DNA of 64,000 bases from Mycobacterium sp. Z3061 (lineage in GTDB: Bacteria; Actinomycetota; Actinomycetes; Mycobacteriales; Mycobacteriaceae). The notes beneath the pieces were generated by a model that was not told the origin of the DNA, searched no databases, and was given only the letters and a program-made list of their open reading frames with translations. Shown one piece after another: positions 50,103 to 59,524 of this stretch. The DNA lies in contig NZ_CP134062.1 in the NCBI RefSeq assembly GCF_031583025.1, forward strand, positions 2,976,001 to 3,040,000, read 5' to 3'. Numbering within the stretch: position 1 is the first letter of the stretch; every line of letters starts with the position of its first letter. The position numbers and the translations under genes were made by a program.

Positions 50103-52253
50103 TCACCACCAACCGGTGATCGCCGCGATCTGCCGCCCCAGTTCCGGCGCGAGCGTCCGCATGTAGGTCGGCGTCAGGTGATGAGGATCCCGGTAGATCA
50201 GCACATTTCCCTCGACCGCGCGGCAGGTGTCGGGCCGGCAGATCGCATCCGATAAGTCGATCGGCTTCAGTAGTGGGAACTGCGCCACGAAGTCGAGCGT
50301 GCCGTTGTGATCGGACAACAGATCGGATCGCTTGACCCCGCAGGATTCCGAGTTGCCGGCCTTGGCCAGGCAGTCCGCGGGGTTGAACGGTTGCCCGTCC
50401 TTCACCAGCCACGGCGTGTCGCGTACCCCGAGGATCGGAATGTTGTTGTCGGACAACGTTTGCCAGATCCCGATATAGGTGGCGGGCATGACGTCACCGG
50501 ACCTGATGTTCCAGGGCCTGGTCGAGGTGGTGAACACGTAGTCCGGACGATCGGTGACCAGCTTGGCCATCGTCGTCTCGACCCACTGCCGGCACTGCGG
50601 ATAGGGCGCGTTGTTGCCCATGATCAGCGGGACCTGTTCGGTGGACAACGCGCAGCCCATCTTGAGGTAGGTCACCACCTTGAAGTGGTGTAACCGTCCG
50701 AGCAGGTCCAGCGCGGGCAGCCAGTGCTCGGCATGCGATCCGCCCGCCAACGCGATGGTCCGGGGCGCATCGGTGTCGCCGTAGGTGCAGTTGACCACCG
50801 TCGGGTTGACGAAGTCGCTGATGCACCCGTCTTTGGTGGAGGCGGGAAGATCTTCCTTGACTTCCAGCACCGTGGGCCGCATCCGCAGTTTGGGCACCCG
50901 CACGTGGTTGACCAGTGCTCGGGCGCCCGGGTAGTCGGCCGCGCTGAGTCCACTAAGTTCCTTGCCGCCGGCGCGCTCGGCGACCAGGTGTTCGCGCCAG
51001 GTGAACGACGTCGCGGTCAAGGTGACGCCGAGCAGCGCCACCACCGATCCCAAAGCGATCGTCGGCCGGCGCAACCTCGACTGCCACGGCACCGGCGCAA
51101 CCGGTGCGGCGGAGGCGCGGTAACGCAACGGGTCTTCGACGTGGCGGGTGGTCAGGTACGCCAGTACCCCCGATACCAGCAGCACCCCTATCCCCTCGAA
51201 GAAGTTGGCCTGCCGGTGACCGGTGTAGGAGAGCCAGAAGATCAGCAGCGGCCAATGCCACAGATACAGGGAGTAGGCCATCGCGCCGAGGGTCACCAGC
51301 GGTCCCACCGCCAGCATCCGGTTGGGCAGGGGCATCCGGCCTCGGGTGGCAGGATCGGCGGCCATGTTGGCCCCGGCCATGATCATCAGCATCGCCGCGC
51401 CTACCGGCACCAGCGCCCAGGGGCCGGGAAACTCCTGCACGCCATCGATCAGGGCGCCGCACGACAGGATCGCGGCCAGCGCCACCGTGGCGACCACCGT
51501 CCGCAGCCACATCGGCCAGCGGATGTACGGGACCACCGCACCCACCAGCGCGCCCAGCAGCAGTTCCCAGGCCCGCGCGAAGCTGTTGTAGTAGGCGGTC
51601 GCCTGGTAGGCCTGGTGGGCGATGATCGCGTACACGAACGACGCCACGGTCAGCACGCTCAGCAGCACCACGAAGAGAGTGCGCAGGTGCCTGCCGAGGG
51701 GCTTGCGCAACAGGTAGGCGACCGCGGCGATCACCAGCAGGAACGCCACGTAGAACTGGCCCTGCACCGACATCGACCAGATGTGCTGCAACGGACTGAC
51801 CGCTTCGCCGGCGCGCAGGTAGTCCGCGGCTGAGTTGGCCAGCTCCCAGTTCTGGTAGTAGCCAAGGCTGGCCAGGCTCTGGTCGGCGAACGCCTCCCAG
51901 CGAGTCTGCGGCTGGATCAGGACGGTGAGCAGTGCGCAGGCAGCCAGCACCACGACCAGCGCCGGCAGCAACCGGCGGATCAGCCGGACCACCTCGGTTG
52001 CCGGGGACAACTTCGCCCCCAGCCCCGCGCGCAGCACCTTGCCTCCGAAGAAGAACCCGGACAAGGCCAGGAAGACGTCGACCCCTCCGGACACTCGGCC
52101 GAACCAGATGTGGAAGACGGCGACCAGGGCGATCGCGATGCCGCGCAGTCCGTCGAGATCGTGCCGGTAGAACCCCGACGAGCGCGTGCCCATGCCGCCG
52201 GACTGCGCGGAGGCAGCCGGGGTCCGGGGCAGCGTCGGTGTCGGCATGGTCAT
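50103..52253 (-). CDS. OafA-type membrane acyltransferase with SGNH domain
   Basis: A 716-residue protein. The N-terminal ~400 residues form an acyltransferase-3 domain with about ten membrane helices and the motif YRHDLDGLRGIAIALVAVFH (conserved His/Asp/Arg), plus GGVDVFLALSGFFFGG. The C-terminal ~270 residues are an extracellular SGNH hydrolase-like domain: ALAGGSHAEHW replaces the usual GDSH but keeps the Ser, and DPHHLTPTYM supplies Asp and His. Such proteins O-acylate cell-surface glycans. Rv1565c orthologue. The acyl acceptor is unknown. Confidence 0.88.
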   Translation of the reverse strand: MTMPTPTLPRTPAASAQSGGMGTRSSGFYRHDLDGLRGIAIALVAVFHIWFGRVSGGVDVFLALSGFFFGGKVLRAGLGAKLSPATEVVRLIRRLLPALVVVLAACALLTVLIQPQTRWEAFADQSLASLGYYQNWELANSAADYLRAGEAVSPLQHIWSMSVQGQFYVAFLLVIAAVAYLLRKPLGRHLRTLFVVLLSVLTVASFVYAIIAHQAYQATAYYNSFARAWELLLGALVGAVVPYIRWPMWLRTVVATVALAAILSCGALIDGVQEFPGPWALVPVGAAMLMIMAGANMAADPATRGRMPLPNRMLAVGPLVTLGAMAYSLYLWHWPLLIFWLSYTGHRQANFFEGIGVLLVSGVLAYLTTRHVEDPLRYRASAAPVAPVPWQSRLRRPTIALGSVVALLGVTLTATSFTWREHLVAERAGGKELSGLSAADYPGARALVNHVRVPKLRMRPTVLEVKEDLPASTKDGCISDFVNPTVVNCTYGDTDAPRTIALAGGSHAEHWLPALDLLGRLHHFKVVTYLKMGCALSTEQVPLIMGNNAPYPQCRQWVETTMAKLVTDRPDYVFTTSTRPWNIRSGDVMPATYIGIWQTLSDNNIPILGVRDTPWLVKDGQPFNPADCLAKAGNSESCGVKRSDLLSDHNGTLDFVAQFPLLKPIDLSDAICRPDTCRAVEGNVLIYRDPHHLTPTYMRTLAPELGRQIAAITGWW

Positions 52254-52331
52254 CGCTAACTTACCGAAAACCGCCGCCGCTCCTTTGCGGAGCAGCGGCG
52301 GTTGGGGAGATCCCGGGAAAGCCCCGGGCGT

Positions 52332-53234
52332 TTACCGCGGAGCGGTGACGGCGGGCGCCGGTTGCGCCGGCATCAGCTGCAGCGGCGGCTGCGGCGTCGG
52401 AACCAGCGGGGCCGCCGGCTGGGGGATCACCTGCTGCAGTGGTGGCACCTGCGCCTGCTGCTGCAATGGTGCCTGCTGGACCGGTGCCTGCTGGCCGGGG
52501 ATCGTCTGGGCCGGGGCTTGCTGGCCGGGGACGGTTTGGGCCGGGGCTTGCTGGCCGGGCACCGCTTGGGCCGGGGCCGGCTGGCCGGGGACGGTCTGGG
52601 CCGGAGCCTGCTGGCCCGGAACGGTCTGCGCCGGGGCCTGTTGGCCTGGGACGGTCTGGGCCGGAGCCTGCTGGCCCGGCACCGTCTGAGCCGGAGCTTG
52701 CGGCGCCGGCTGCACCGGTCCCGTCTGCAACGAATTGGTGCCCAGGATCCGGACCAGGTACGGCGACATACCGGTGGCGCGCACGGGCGAAACCTGGACC
52801 ACATCGCCGACCTCGAGCATCTGGCCGTTTCCGAGATACATCGCCACGCTCTGGGTGCCTTCGGGCCCGTAGAAGATCAAGTCGGCCTTGCGGGCCTGCT
52901 GGGGCAACACCCGCTCGCCAACCCGGTACATCTGACCCGAGGAGCGCGGCAGCTTGAGCCCGGCACCGGCGTAGGCGTACTGCATCAGGCCCGAGGCGTC
53001 GAAGCCGACGGTGTTGATGCCCGAACCGGTGCCGCGGGTGGGGCCGGTGACCCCGCCGCCGGCCCAGGAGAACGGCACGCCGCGCTGCGAGAGTCCCCGC
53101 GCGATGACCGTGTCGGCCATCTGTTGGTAGTCGTTGGTTCGGGTGTACGGATCTGCGGAGGCGATCCCCGCGACAGTCGCCATCGGCGCCACGAACATCA
53201 CCAGCCCGATCGCGAAGGCGTAGACGCGTTTCAT
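52332..53234 (-). CDS. ripD: RipD-like NlpC/P60 protein, catalytically inactive
   Basis: A 300-residue secreted protein. Signal peptide residues 1-27 (ends GIASA). The NlpC/P60 domain spans about 30-165; the catalytic Cys of DCSG is Ala80 in GFDASGLMQYAYAG and the catalytic His is Ser129 in GTQSVAMYLG, the same losses as in M. tuberculosis RipD (Rv1566c), which binds but does not cut peptidoglycan. The C-terminal third is low complexity: seven 10-residue units close to QAPAQTVPGQ, then Gln/Pro-rich sequence. The tail is probably a cell-wall spacer. A structured leader precedes it. Confidence 0.92.
   Translation of the reverse strand: MKRVYAFAIGLVMFVAPMATVAGIASADPYTRTNDYQQMADTVIARGLSQRGVPFSWAGGGVTGPTRGTGSGINTVGFDASGLMQYAYAGAGLKLPRSSGQMYRVGERVLPQQARKADLIFYGPEGTQSVAMYLGNGQMLEVGDVVQVSPVRATGMSPYLVRILGTNSLQTGPVQPAPQAPAQTVPGQQAPAQTVPGQQAPAQTVPGQQAPAQTVPGQPAPAQAVPGQQAPAQTVPGQQAPAQTIPGQQAPVQQAPLQQQAQVPPLQQVIPQPAAPLVPTPQPPLQLMPAQPAPAVTAPR
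52491..52700 (-). repeat. Seven-copy 30-base tandem repeat in ripD
   Basis: Seven consecutive 30-base units at 52491-52700, each encoding QAPAQTVPGQ or a near copy (one has PAPAQAVPGQ, one QAPAQTIPGQ). Third-position differences between units show the array is not freshly duplicated. In-frame length means copy number can change without breaking the gene. Confidence 0.9.
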
Positions 53235-53558
53235 TTCGTTCCCTCGTTTCCTGGGGCCGGATGGCCCCTCTGTGCCTCAGCGCGGTGACCGCGCGCATCC
53301 GCGCCGTTCAGGTGCGAAGGGCCGCCTCTTCGGGGCCGAGCGCCGCTGGACTTGATGGGTGAGCCCTCCGGGTTAGCCCGGGTGAAATCACACCAGTCAC
53401 TACAGACACTTTGACAACAGAGATAAGTGACCGCCAGAGTGGCGAAACATTATTTGTAGGAACGTGACCGGACGGTGATTGAGAGGGTCAATTCCGTGAC
53501 GGCAGTTGTGATTTCGATCTCAAAGACGTTGCTGCCGCGTGATGTTGCGCGAGCCGGG
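53235..53558 (-). promoter_or_regulatory. Structured leader region upstream of ripD
   Basis: A 324-base gap with strong inverted repeats on the ripD side: GGGGCC-GGAT-GGCCCC (53253-53268) just before the ripD ribosome site, GCGCGGT-G-ACCGCGC (53280-53294), and CCGGGTTAGCCCGG near 53369-53382. TGACAA near 53411 could be a -35 element read on the minus strand. c-di-AMP (ydaO) riboswitches precede some actinobacterial wall-hydrolase genes, but I could not match the consensus here. The distal 100 bases hold nothing recognisable. Confidence 0.35.
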
Positions 53559-53978
53559 TCAGCGCCCGAAAGTGTTGCTGAAATCGGTCAGAGCATGGCC
53601 CGCCACCGAAGCCAGGCTCAGCACGCCGACCGCGACGATCGGCCAGAAGGACATGTACCAGCCCTTCACCAGCGAGACGAACGGGCCGAGCAGGGCGGCG
53701 GTCCCGGCCGCACCGATGCCGCCCCACACCAGTGGGTAGATGTAGTAGTTCAACCCGAATGGCACCATCGGGCAGTCATCGCCCTGGCAGACGTTGTCGG
53801 TGAAGGCAAACAGGCGGGTCGGCCAACTGGTCATGGTGACCACGACGATCAGCAACCCCAACAGCACGAACATGGTGATGACGTCCCAGGGAACCAGGCG
53901 CAGCCTGATGACTCGCGGGCCGGCCGGGTCCTTCTTGAGGTCCTTGTCCGAGTCTTGGGACTGATCCGGTGCCGTCAT
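53559..53978 (-). CDS. Small membrane protein (Rv1567c-like)
   Basis: A 139-residue protein with three probable membrane helices: [37 protein letters not shown] and [19 protein letters not shown]. The N-terminus is charged ([15 protein letters not shown]) and a loop holds a Cys pair ([15 protein letters not shown]) on the outer face by the positive-inside rule. No family function is known to me. Start ATG 53978 (MTAPDQS) is preferred over an upstream ATG. Divergent from bioA by 61 bases, as Rv1567c is in M. tuberculosis. Confidence 0.75.
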   Translation of the reverse strand: MTAPDQSQDSDKDLKKDPAGPRVIRLRLVPWDVITMFVLLGLLIVVVTMTSWPTRLFAFTDNVCQGDDCPMVPFGLNYYIYPLVWGGIGAAGTAALLGPFVSLVKGWYMSFWPIVAVGVLSLASVAGHALTDFSNTFGR

Positions 53979-54025
53979 GCCCTGCATGCTTCCCGATGAA
54001 CAGGTTTTCTGCGACCGCAACCGAC

Positions 54026-54031
54026 TAAGGT
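54026..54031 (+). promoter_or_regulatory. Candidate -10 box of bioA (TAAGGT)
   Basis: TAAGGT ends 8 bases before the bioA GTG and no ribosome site lies between. No BirA-type or BioQ-type long palindrome was obvious around it. Confidence 0.4.
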
Positions 54032-54039
54032 CGGCTTTC

Positions 54040-55353
54040 GTGGCAGCGGCCGGACGAGCTAAAGCCGGGTTGACGCCCGCGCAGATCAGCGCGATCGACG
54101 CCGCTCATCTGTGGCACCCGTACAGCACGATCGGCAGCGAGGCGATACCGCCGGTGGTGGCGGTCGCGGCGCGTGGGGCCTGGCTGACGCTGGTCCGCGA
54201 CGACCACCCTGTCGAGGTGCTGGATGCGATGAGCTCCTGGTGGACCGCCATTCACGGTCACGGACACCCGGCGCTGGATGCGGCGATGACCGCTCAGCTG
54301 GGCATCATGAACCACGTCATGTTCGGTGGCCTGACGCACGAGCCGGCGGCCCGGCTGGCCCAACTGCTTGTCCAGATCACCCCGGCCGGGCTGGACACCG
54401 TGTTCTTCAGCGACTCGGGCTCGGTGTCGGTGGAGGTCGCGGTCAAGATGGCGCTGCAGTACTGGCGCAGCCTGGACCAGCCGGGCAAGCATCGCCTGAT
54501 GACGTGGCGCGGGGGCTACCACGGCGACACCTTCACGCCGATGAGCGTCTGCGACCCCGAGGGCGGCATGCACTCGCTGTGGGCCGACGTGCTGGTGCCG
54601 CAGGTCTTCGCCCCGCAGGTGCCGCGCGACTACGACCCTGCCTACAGCGCGGCATTCGAGGCCCAACTGACCGAACACGCCGCCGAGCTGGCCGCCGTCA
54701 TCATCGAGCCCGTCGTGCAGGGGGCGGGCGGGATGCGCTTTCACGACCCGCGTTACCTCGCCGATCTGCGCGATATCTGCCGTCGGCACCGGGTGCTGCT
54801 GATCTTCGACGAGATCGCCACCGGATTCGGTCGCACCGGTGAGCTGTTCGCCGCCGACCATGCCGGCGTCAGCCCGGACATCATGTGCGTCGGCAAGGCC
54901 CTCACCGGCGGGTACCTCAGCCTGGCCGCCACCCTGTGCAGCACGGAAATCGCCCACACCATCAGCGGAGGTGCGGCCGGTGCGCTGATGCACGGGCCGA
55001 CGTTCATGGCCAACCCGCTGGCGTGTGCGGTGTCGGTGGCCAGCGTCGAGGTGTTGCTGGGCCAGGACTGGCGGTCCCGCGTGGCCGAGATCGCCGCCGG
55101 GCTGACCGAGGGACTGGAACCGGCCCGCGCATTGCCGGGCGTGACCGACGTGCGGGTGTGTGGGGGGATCGGCGTCATCGAGTGCGACCGGCCGGTCGAT
55201 CTGTCGGTGGCCACCCCCGCGGCACTCGACGGTGGGGTGTGGCTGCGCCCGTTCCGCAACCTCGTCTATGCGATGCCGCCCTATATCTGCACGCCCGGCG
55301 AGATCGCACAGATCACCTCGGCGATGGTGCAGGTTGCGCGGCTCGTAGTCTGA
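54040..55353 (+). CDS. bioA: 7,8-diaminopelargonate (DAPA) aminotransferase
   Basis: A 437-residue PLP aminotransferase, the same length as the M. tuberculosis enzyme, converting KAPA to DAPA with SAM as amino donor. [16 protein letters not shown] is diagnostic for BioA (substrate Trp pair), [18 protein letters not shown] and [10 protein letters not shown] follow, [12 protein letters not shown] binds PLP, and the Schiff-base Lys is in [17 protein letters not shown] chose GTG 54040 by alignment with Rv1568; the frame is open to 53977 but that overlaps the divergent gene. First gene of the biotin operon. Confidence 0.96.
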   Translation: MAAAGRAKAGLTPAQISAIDAAHLWHPYSTIGSEAIPPVVAVAARGAWLTLVRDDHPVEVLDAMSSWWTAIHGHGHPALDAAMTAQLGIMNHVMFGGLTHEPAARLAQLLVQITPAGLDTVFFSDSGSVSVEVAVKMALQYWRSLDQPGKHRLMTWRGGYHGDTFTPMSVCDPEGGMHSLWADVLVPQVFAPQVPRDYDPAYSAAFEAQLTEHAAELAAVIIEPVVQGAGGMRFHDPRYLADLRDICRRHRVLLIFDEIATGFGRTGELFAADHAGVSPDIMCVGKALTGGYLSLAATLCSTEIAHTISGGAAGALMHGPTFMANPLACAVSVASVEVLLGQDWRSRVAEIAAGLTEGLEPARALPGVTDVRVCGGIGVIECDRPVDLSVATPAALDGGVWLRPFRNLVYAMPPYICTPGEIAQITSAMVQVARLVV

Positions 55354-55359
55354 TCAGCG

Positions 55360-56505
55360 ATGAAGTCAACCGAGACGTCCCCGCTGGCCTGGCTGGAAGC
55401 GGTGGAGGCGCAGCGCCGGGAGGCCGGGCTGCGCCGTTCCCTGCGGCCACGGCCCCCGGTGAGCACCGAACTCGACCTGGCCTCCAACGACTACCTCGGT
55501 CTGTCACAGCACCCTGACGTCATCGACGGCGGAGTCCAGGCGCTGCGGGTCTGGGGTGCCGGTGCCACCGGTTCGCGGCTGGTCACCGGCGACACCGAAC
55601 TGCACGCCCAGTTCGAGACCGAGCTCGCCGACTACGTCGGCGCCGCCGCGGGACTGGTGTTCTCCTCGGGCTACACCGCCAACCTGGGTGCCGTCGTGAG
55701 CCTGTCCGGCCCGGGCTCACTGCTGGTGTCCGACGCCTACTCGCACGCCTCGCTGGTCGACGCCTGCCGGCTGTCGCGCGCGCGGGTGGTGGTGACGCCC
55801 AACCGCGATGTGGCCGCTGTCGATGCGGCCCTGGCGTCGCGTGCCGAGGAGCGCGCCGTCGTCGTCACCGACTCGGTGTTCAGTGCCGACGGGGCTCTGG
55901 CGCCGCTGCGCGAACTGCACGAGGTGTGCCGCCGGCACCGTGCCTTGCTGATCGTCGACGAGGCGCACGGCCTCGGTGTGCGCGGCGGCGGTCGCGGCCT
56001 GTTGCACGAGGTCGGGCTGGCGGGTTCGTCCGACGTGGTCGTCACGACGACGCTGTCCAAGGCACTGGGCAGTCAGGGCGGCGTTGTCCTCGGCCCGGCC
56101 GAGGTGCGGGCGCACCTGATCGACGCGGCGCGGCCGTTCATCTTCGACACCGGCCTGGCCCCCGCCGCGGTGGGCGCGGCGCTGGCCGCGCTGGACATCC
56201 TGGAGGCCGAACCGTGGCGACCCGCGGCGGTACTCGCCCATGCCGCCGAACTGGCCCGGGTCAGTGGTGTCGCCGAGGTTCCGCAGTCGGCGGTGGTGTC
56301 GGTCATTCTGGGTGACCCGGAGGTCGCGCTGGCCGCGGCGACCGCCTGCCTGGATGCGGGCGTCAAGGTGGGCTGCTTCCGGCCGCCGACCGTCCCGACG
56401 GGGACATCCCGGCTGCGGCTGACCGCGCGCGCCTCGCTGAGCGCCGACGAACTCGACCTGGCGCGGCGCGTGCTCGCCGAGGTGCTCTCGAGCGTCCGCC
56501 GTTGA
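55360..56505 (+). CDS. bioF: 8-amino-7-oxononanoate (KAPA) synthase
   Basis: A 381-residue PLP enzyme condensing pimeloyl-CoA/ACP with alanine. [15 protein letters not shown] and [17 protein letters not shown] are the typical N-terminal blocks, [11 protein letters not shown] binds PLP, and [17 protein letters not shown] carries the Lys. Starts at ATG, 6 bases after bioA; its stop overlaps the bioD start (TTGA). Rv1569 orthologue. Confidence 0.96.
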   Translation: MKSTETSPLAWLEAVEAQRREAGLRRSLRPRPPVSTELDLASNDYLGLSQHPDVIDGGVQALRVWGAGATGSRLVTGDTELHAQFETELADYVGAAAGLVFSSGYTANLGAVVSLSGPGSLLVSDAYSHASLVDACRLSRARVVVTPNRDVAAVDAALASRAEERAVVVTDSVFSADGALAPLRELHEVCRRHRALLIVDEAHGLGVRGGGRGLLHEVGLAGSSDVVVTTTLSKALGSQGGVVLGPAEVRAHLIDAARPFIFDTGLAPAAVGAALAALDILEAEPWRPAAVLAHAAELARVSGVAEVPQSAVVSVILGDPEVALAAATACLDAGVKVGCFRPPTVPTGTSRLRLTARASLSADELDLARRVLAEVLSSVRR

Positions 56506-57176
56506 CGGTCCTGGTCGTCACCGGCACCGACACCGGCGTCGGAAAGACGATCGCAACCGCGGCGCTGGCGTCCTGCGCCCGCCAACTCGGTGTCGATGTG
56601 GCGGTGTGCAAACCCGCCCAGACCGGCACCGCTGACGGCGACGACGACCTGGCCGAGGTAGGCCGGCTCTCGGGCGTCACCGAGCTGGCCGGCCTGGCGC
56701 GCTATCCGTTGCCCATGTCGCCGGTGGCCGCAGCCGGGCAGGCCGGCATGTCGCTGCCCAGCCGCGAGGAGGTCCTGGCCCTGATCCGCCGGCTGGACCG
56801 GCCGGGGCGGTTGACGCTGGTGGAGGGCGCCGGCGGGCTGCTGGTGGAACTCGCCGCGGCGGGCGTCACCCTGCGAGATCTGGCCAGGGACCTCGACGCG
56901 GCCGCGCTGGTGGTGGCCCGGGCCGGCCTGGGAACCCTCAATCACACCGCGCTGACCCTGGAAGCGCTTGCCGCACAACATGTTTCATGCGCTGGTTTGG
57001 TGATCGGCAGCTGGCCGGATCGGCCGGGCCTGGTCGAGAGCTCCAACCGGTCGGCGCTGGAACGGTTGGCCCCGGTGCGGGCGGCGCTACCGGCCGGCGC
57101 AGGCGCCGCAGGTGACTTCGCGGCAATCAGTGCGGCGGCGTTCGACGGTGACTGGGTGAGGTCCCTGGTGTCCTGA
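56502..57176 (+). CDS. bioD: Dethiobiotin synthetase
   Basis: A 224-residue ATP-dependent enzyme that closes the ureido ring of DAPA with CO2. The P-loop is [35 protein letters not shown] follows, and [11 protein letters not shown] is the second nucleotide/metal motif. It starts at TTG 56502 inside the bioF stop, and its own stop overlaps the next ATG (TGATG), so four genes are translationally linked. Mycobacterial BioD is known for preferring CTP or other NTPs, which cannot be judged here. Confidence 0.95.
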   Translation: MTVLVVTGTDTGVGKTIATAALASCARQLGVDVAVCKPAQTGTADGDDDLAEVGRLSGVTELAGLARYPLPMSPVAAAGQAGMSLPSREEVLALIRRLDRPGRLTLVEGAGGLLVELAAAGVTLRDLARDLDAAALVVARAGLGTLNHTALTLEALAAQHVSCAGLVIGSWPDRPGLVESSNRSALERLAPVRAALPAGAGAAGDFAAISAAAFDGDWVRSLVS

Positions 57177-57694
57177 TGGCGCATTCCATCGAACTGCTCT
57201 TCGACCCCGACACCGAGGCCGTGCTGCGGGGCATGTGGGACGACTTGGGCGCGCTGAAAAAGGCGGGCCTGCCTATCCGGATCCCGCCCGGCCGTCCGCA
57301 TGTGACGGTGGCGGTGGCCCAGCGCATCGACGCCGAGGTCGACGAACTGCTGACTCCGGTGGCGCGAGAGTTGCCGTTGCGCTGCGTGGTCGGCGCACCC
57401 GTGTTGTTCGGCCGGAGCAACGTTGTGCTCACCCGGTTGGTCGTGCCCTCGCGCGAACTACTGGACCTGCATGCCGAGGTGCATCGGCTGTGTGGTCCGC
57501 ACCTGGTGCCGGAGCCGATGGCCAACAGCCTGCCCGGCCAGTGGACGGCACATGTCACGCTGGCGCGCCGGATGGAGGCCGCGCATCTGGCTGCGGCGCT
57601 GGCCATTGCGGGCCGGCCGGCGCAGTTCGACGGCCGCCTCGCGGGGTTGCGCCGCTGGGACGGCGATCAGCGCGTCGAGTATCCGCTCGGCTGA
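57176..57694 (+). CDS. 2H phosphoesterase / 2'-5' RNA ligase-like protein
   Basis: A 172-residue protein with two HxT motifs spaced as in the 2H superfamily: RPHVTVAVAQ near residue 42 and WTAHVTLARR near residue 125. These enzymes open cyclic phosphodiesters or ligate RNA 2'-5'. It is the Rv1571 orthologue, always found behind bioD in mycobacteria as I recall, though no link to biotin is known. ATG overlaps the bioD stop by one base. Confidence 0.85.
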   Translation: MAHSIELLFDPDTEAVLRGMWDDLGALKKAGLPIRIPPGRPHVTVAVAQRIDAEVDELLTPVARELPLRCVVGAPVLFGRSNVVLTRLVVPSRELLDLHAEVHRLCGPHLVPEPMANSLPGQWTAHVTLARRMEAAHLAAALAIAGRPAQFDGRLAGLRRWDGDQRVEYPLG

Positions 57695-57703
57695 CGTCAG
57701 CCG
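57688..57703. terminator. Perfect palindrome across two convergent stops
   Basis: CGGCTGACGTCAGCCG is a perfect 16-base palindrome holding the TGA of the 2H gene and the TGA of PE_PGRS on the other strand. As RNA it folds to a 6-bp stem with an ACGT loop in either direction. It is short, with no U-run, so at most a weak intrinsic terminator. Confidence 0.45.
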
Positions 57704-59418
57704 GGTTGGCCGGGTTTGCCGACCGCACCCGGTAAGCCGTCGGCGCCCTTTTGGCCGGCCTGTCCATCCGCGCCGCCGGTGCCCTTCGTGCCCGCTGCAC
57801 CCCCGTCGCCGCCAAGTCCTACGCCACCGCCGTGGCCGGCAGCGCCGCCGGCGCCGAATCCGCCCGAGTGGCCGAACAGTCCACCGGTGCCGCCCGCGCC
57901 GCCGTTGCCGCCGTTGCCGCCGTCGCCGCCGTCGCCGCCGTCGCCGCCGTTGCCTCCGTCACCGCCGTTGCCGCCGACACCGACACCGGCTCCGGGAAAG
58001 ATGCCACTGTCAGCGCCGCCCTGCCCACCGGTACCGCCGTGGCCGCCAGAAGCGCCGGCGCCCCCGTCGCCGGCTAGTCCGCCGGCGCCGCCACCACCAC
58101 CGTCGCCGAACAACAGCCCGCCATGACCACCAGCACCGCCGACCCCGCCGGAACCACCGGTGCCACCCGCCGCGCCGACGCCGCCGGTACCGCCCCTGCC
58201 ACCCGCGCCACCGAAGATGAGATTCGGATCCCCGAATGGATCGAACAGCGCACCCGGGCCGCCCGTGCCTCCATTGCCGCCCGCGGCGCCGGTGCCCCCG
58301 GTGCCCCCGGTGCCTCCGGTGCCGGAGGAACTCAATGGGTTAGCGGAGTAACCCCCACCGCCATTTCCGCCGTCTCCGCCGGTCGCGCCCGCGCCGCCGG
58401 GCCCGCCGGCACCACCGTTACCCGCGATCGCCGTGCCGGTACCGGCCAAGTCAACTGCATAGCCCCCTGCGCCGCCGTGGCCGCCGGGTGCGCCGGGTCC
58501 GCCGAGGCCGCCGGCACCGCCATTGCCGGCGAAGGCGTTGACGATGCCCGCTTCACCGCTATAGCCTCCTCGGCCGCCGTCGCCTCCGGTTACACCGGTC
58601 GCGTTACCCGCAGCGCCATCCTGCCCATTGCTCGCCGGGCCAGAAGAGCTGTTAGTGCCGTTGGCGCCAGTCGCCGCTTGGCCGGCCGGTGGGGCGGGCA
58701 GGGGGTTGCCGCTCGTGCCGGTCGCGCCTTGGCCGCCGGCGCCGCCGGCCCCGCCGTTGCCGAACAACACGCCAGCATTGCCGCCCCAACCGCCGTTGCC
58801 GCCGTAACCCCCGGCCACGGTGGCGGCCCCGCCAGCGCCGCCGGCCCCGCCGTTGCCGTAGAACAACCCGCCGTTGCCGCCGGTGCCGCCCGGCGCACTG
58901 CTTCCGCCAGCGCCCCCAGCACCGCCATTGCCCAGGAGTCCGGCGGCCCCGCCATTGCCGCCGCGCTGGCCAGCCCCGCCGGACGCCCCATTACCGCCGT
59001 TGCCGAAGAGCAGCCCGCCTGCCTCACCGGCCTGGCCCGGCGTTGCGCCGTTGTTGCCGTCACCGACCAATGGGCGCCCCAGCAGGGCCCGGGCCGGCGC
59101 GTTGATCACATCCAGGGCGGCCTGCAGGGGTGAGGCATTAGCGGCCTCGGCCGCGGCGTACAAGTTGCCGCCGGCGGACAGGGCGCGTGCGAACTGCGCG
59201 TGAAATGCTGCGGCTTGGGCGCTGACTCTTTGGTATTCCCGGGCGTGCGCGCCGAACGCTGCGGTAATCGCCGTCGATACTTCGTCGGCGGCCGCGTTCA
59301 AGATCGTTGTCGTCGACGATGTTGCTGCCGCGTTAGCGGCGCTGAGCGTCGACTCGATGCTCGTCAGATCTGTCGCCGCCGCTGCCATCACGTCGGGCGC
59401 TGCGCTTAACAACGACAT
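57697..59418 (-). CDS. PE_PGRS family protein
   Basis: A 573-residue protein. The PE domain (about 1-95) opens [18 protein letters not shown]; the family-defining Pro-Glu is Pro8-Asp9. The linker has the usual PGRS entry ([28 protein letters not shown]), then about 440 residues of GGxGG repeats with GNGGAGG/GDGG units, and no unique C-terminal domain. PGRS proteins are exported to the cell surface and many bind calcium through GGxGxDxxx; such motifs are scarce here. I chose ATG 59418 over a frame extending to 59439. The repetitive DNA is a likely recombination and assembly hot spot. Confidence 0.93.
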   Translation of the reverse strand: MSLLSAAPDVMAAAATDLTSIESTLSAANAAATSSTTTILNAAADEVSTAITAAFGAHAREYQRVSAQAAAFHAQFARALSAGGNLYAAAEAANASPLQAALDVINAPARALLGRPLVGDGNNGATPGQAGEAGGLLFGNGGNGASGGAGQRGGNGGAAGLLGNGGAGGAGGSSAPGGTGGNGGLFYGNGGAGGAGGAATVAGGYGGNGGWGGNAGVLFGNGGAGGAGGQGATGTSGNPLPAPPAGQAATGANGTNSSSGPASNGQDGAAGNATGVTGGDGGRGGYSGEAGIVNAFAGNGGAGGLGGPGAPGGHGGAGGYAVDLAGTGTAIAGNGGAGGPGGAGATGGDGGNGGGGYSANPLSSSGTGGTGGTGGTGAAGGNGGTGGPGALFDPFGDPNLIFGGAGGRGGTGGVGAAGGTGGSGGVGGAGGHGGLLFGDGGGGGAGGLAGDGGAGASGGHGGTGGQGGADSGIFPGAGVGVGGNGGDGGNGGDGGDGGDGGNGGNGGAGGTGGLFGHSGGFGAGGAAGHGGGVGLGGDGGAAGTKGTGGADGQAGQKGADGLPGAVGKPGQPG

Positions 59419-59524
59419 CCCTAATCTCCAAGCGGTCATACGAAGCCATAACGTCGCGGTAGCTTCGAGGCGGACTCAGACACCGAACTGTAGCCCCGCT
59501 CCCGCGGTCATATGGCGTTTCGGT

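Noticed and set aside
52491..52700. Regular 30-base repeats as a CRISPR array
   Set aside because: The units are contiguous with no spacers and translate in frame as a decapeptide repeat of the RipD-like protein.
53235..53480. c-di-AMP (ydaO) riboswitch upstream of ripD
   Set aside because: Hairpins are present but I could not match the conserved core; kept only as a structured leader.
58123..59133. Plus-strand open frame opposite PE_PGRS
   Set aside because: It is a by-product of the GGC/GCC-rich PGRS repeats, with Ala/Gly-only composition.
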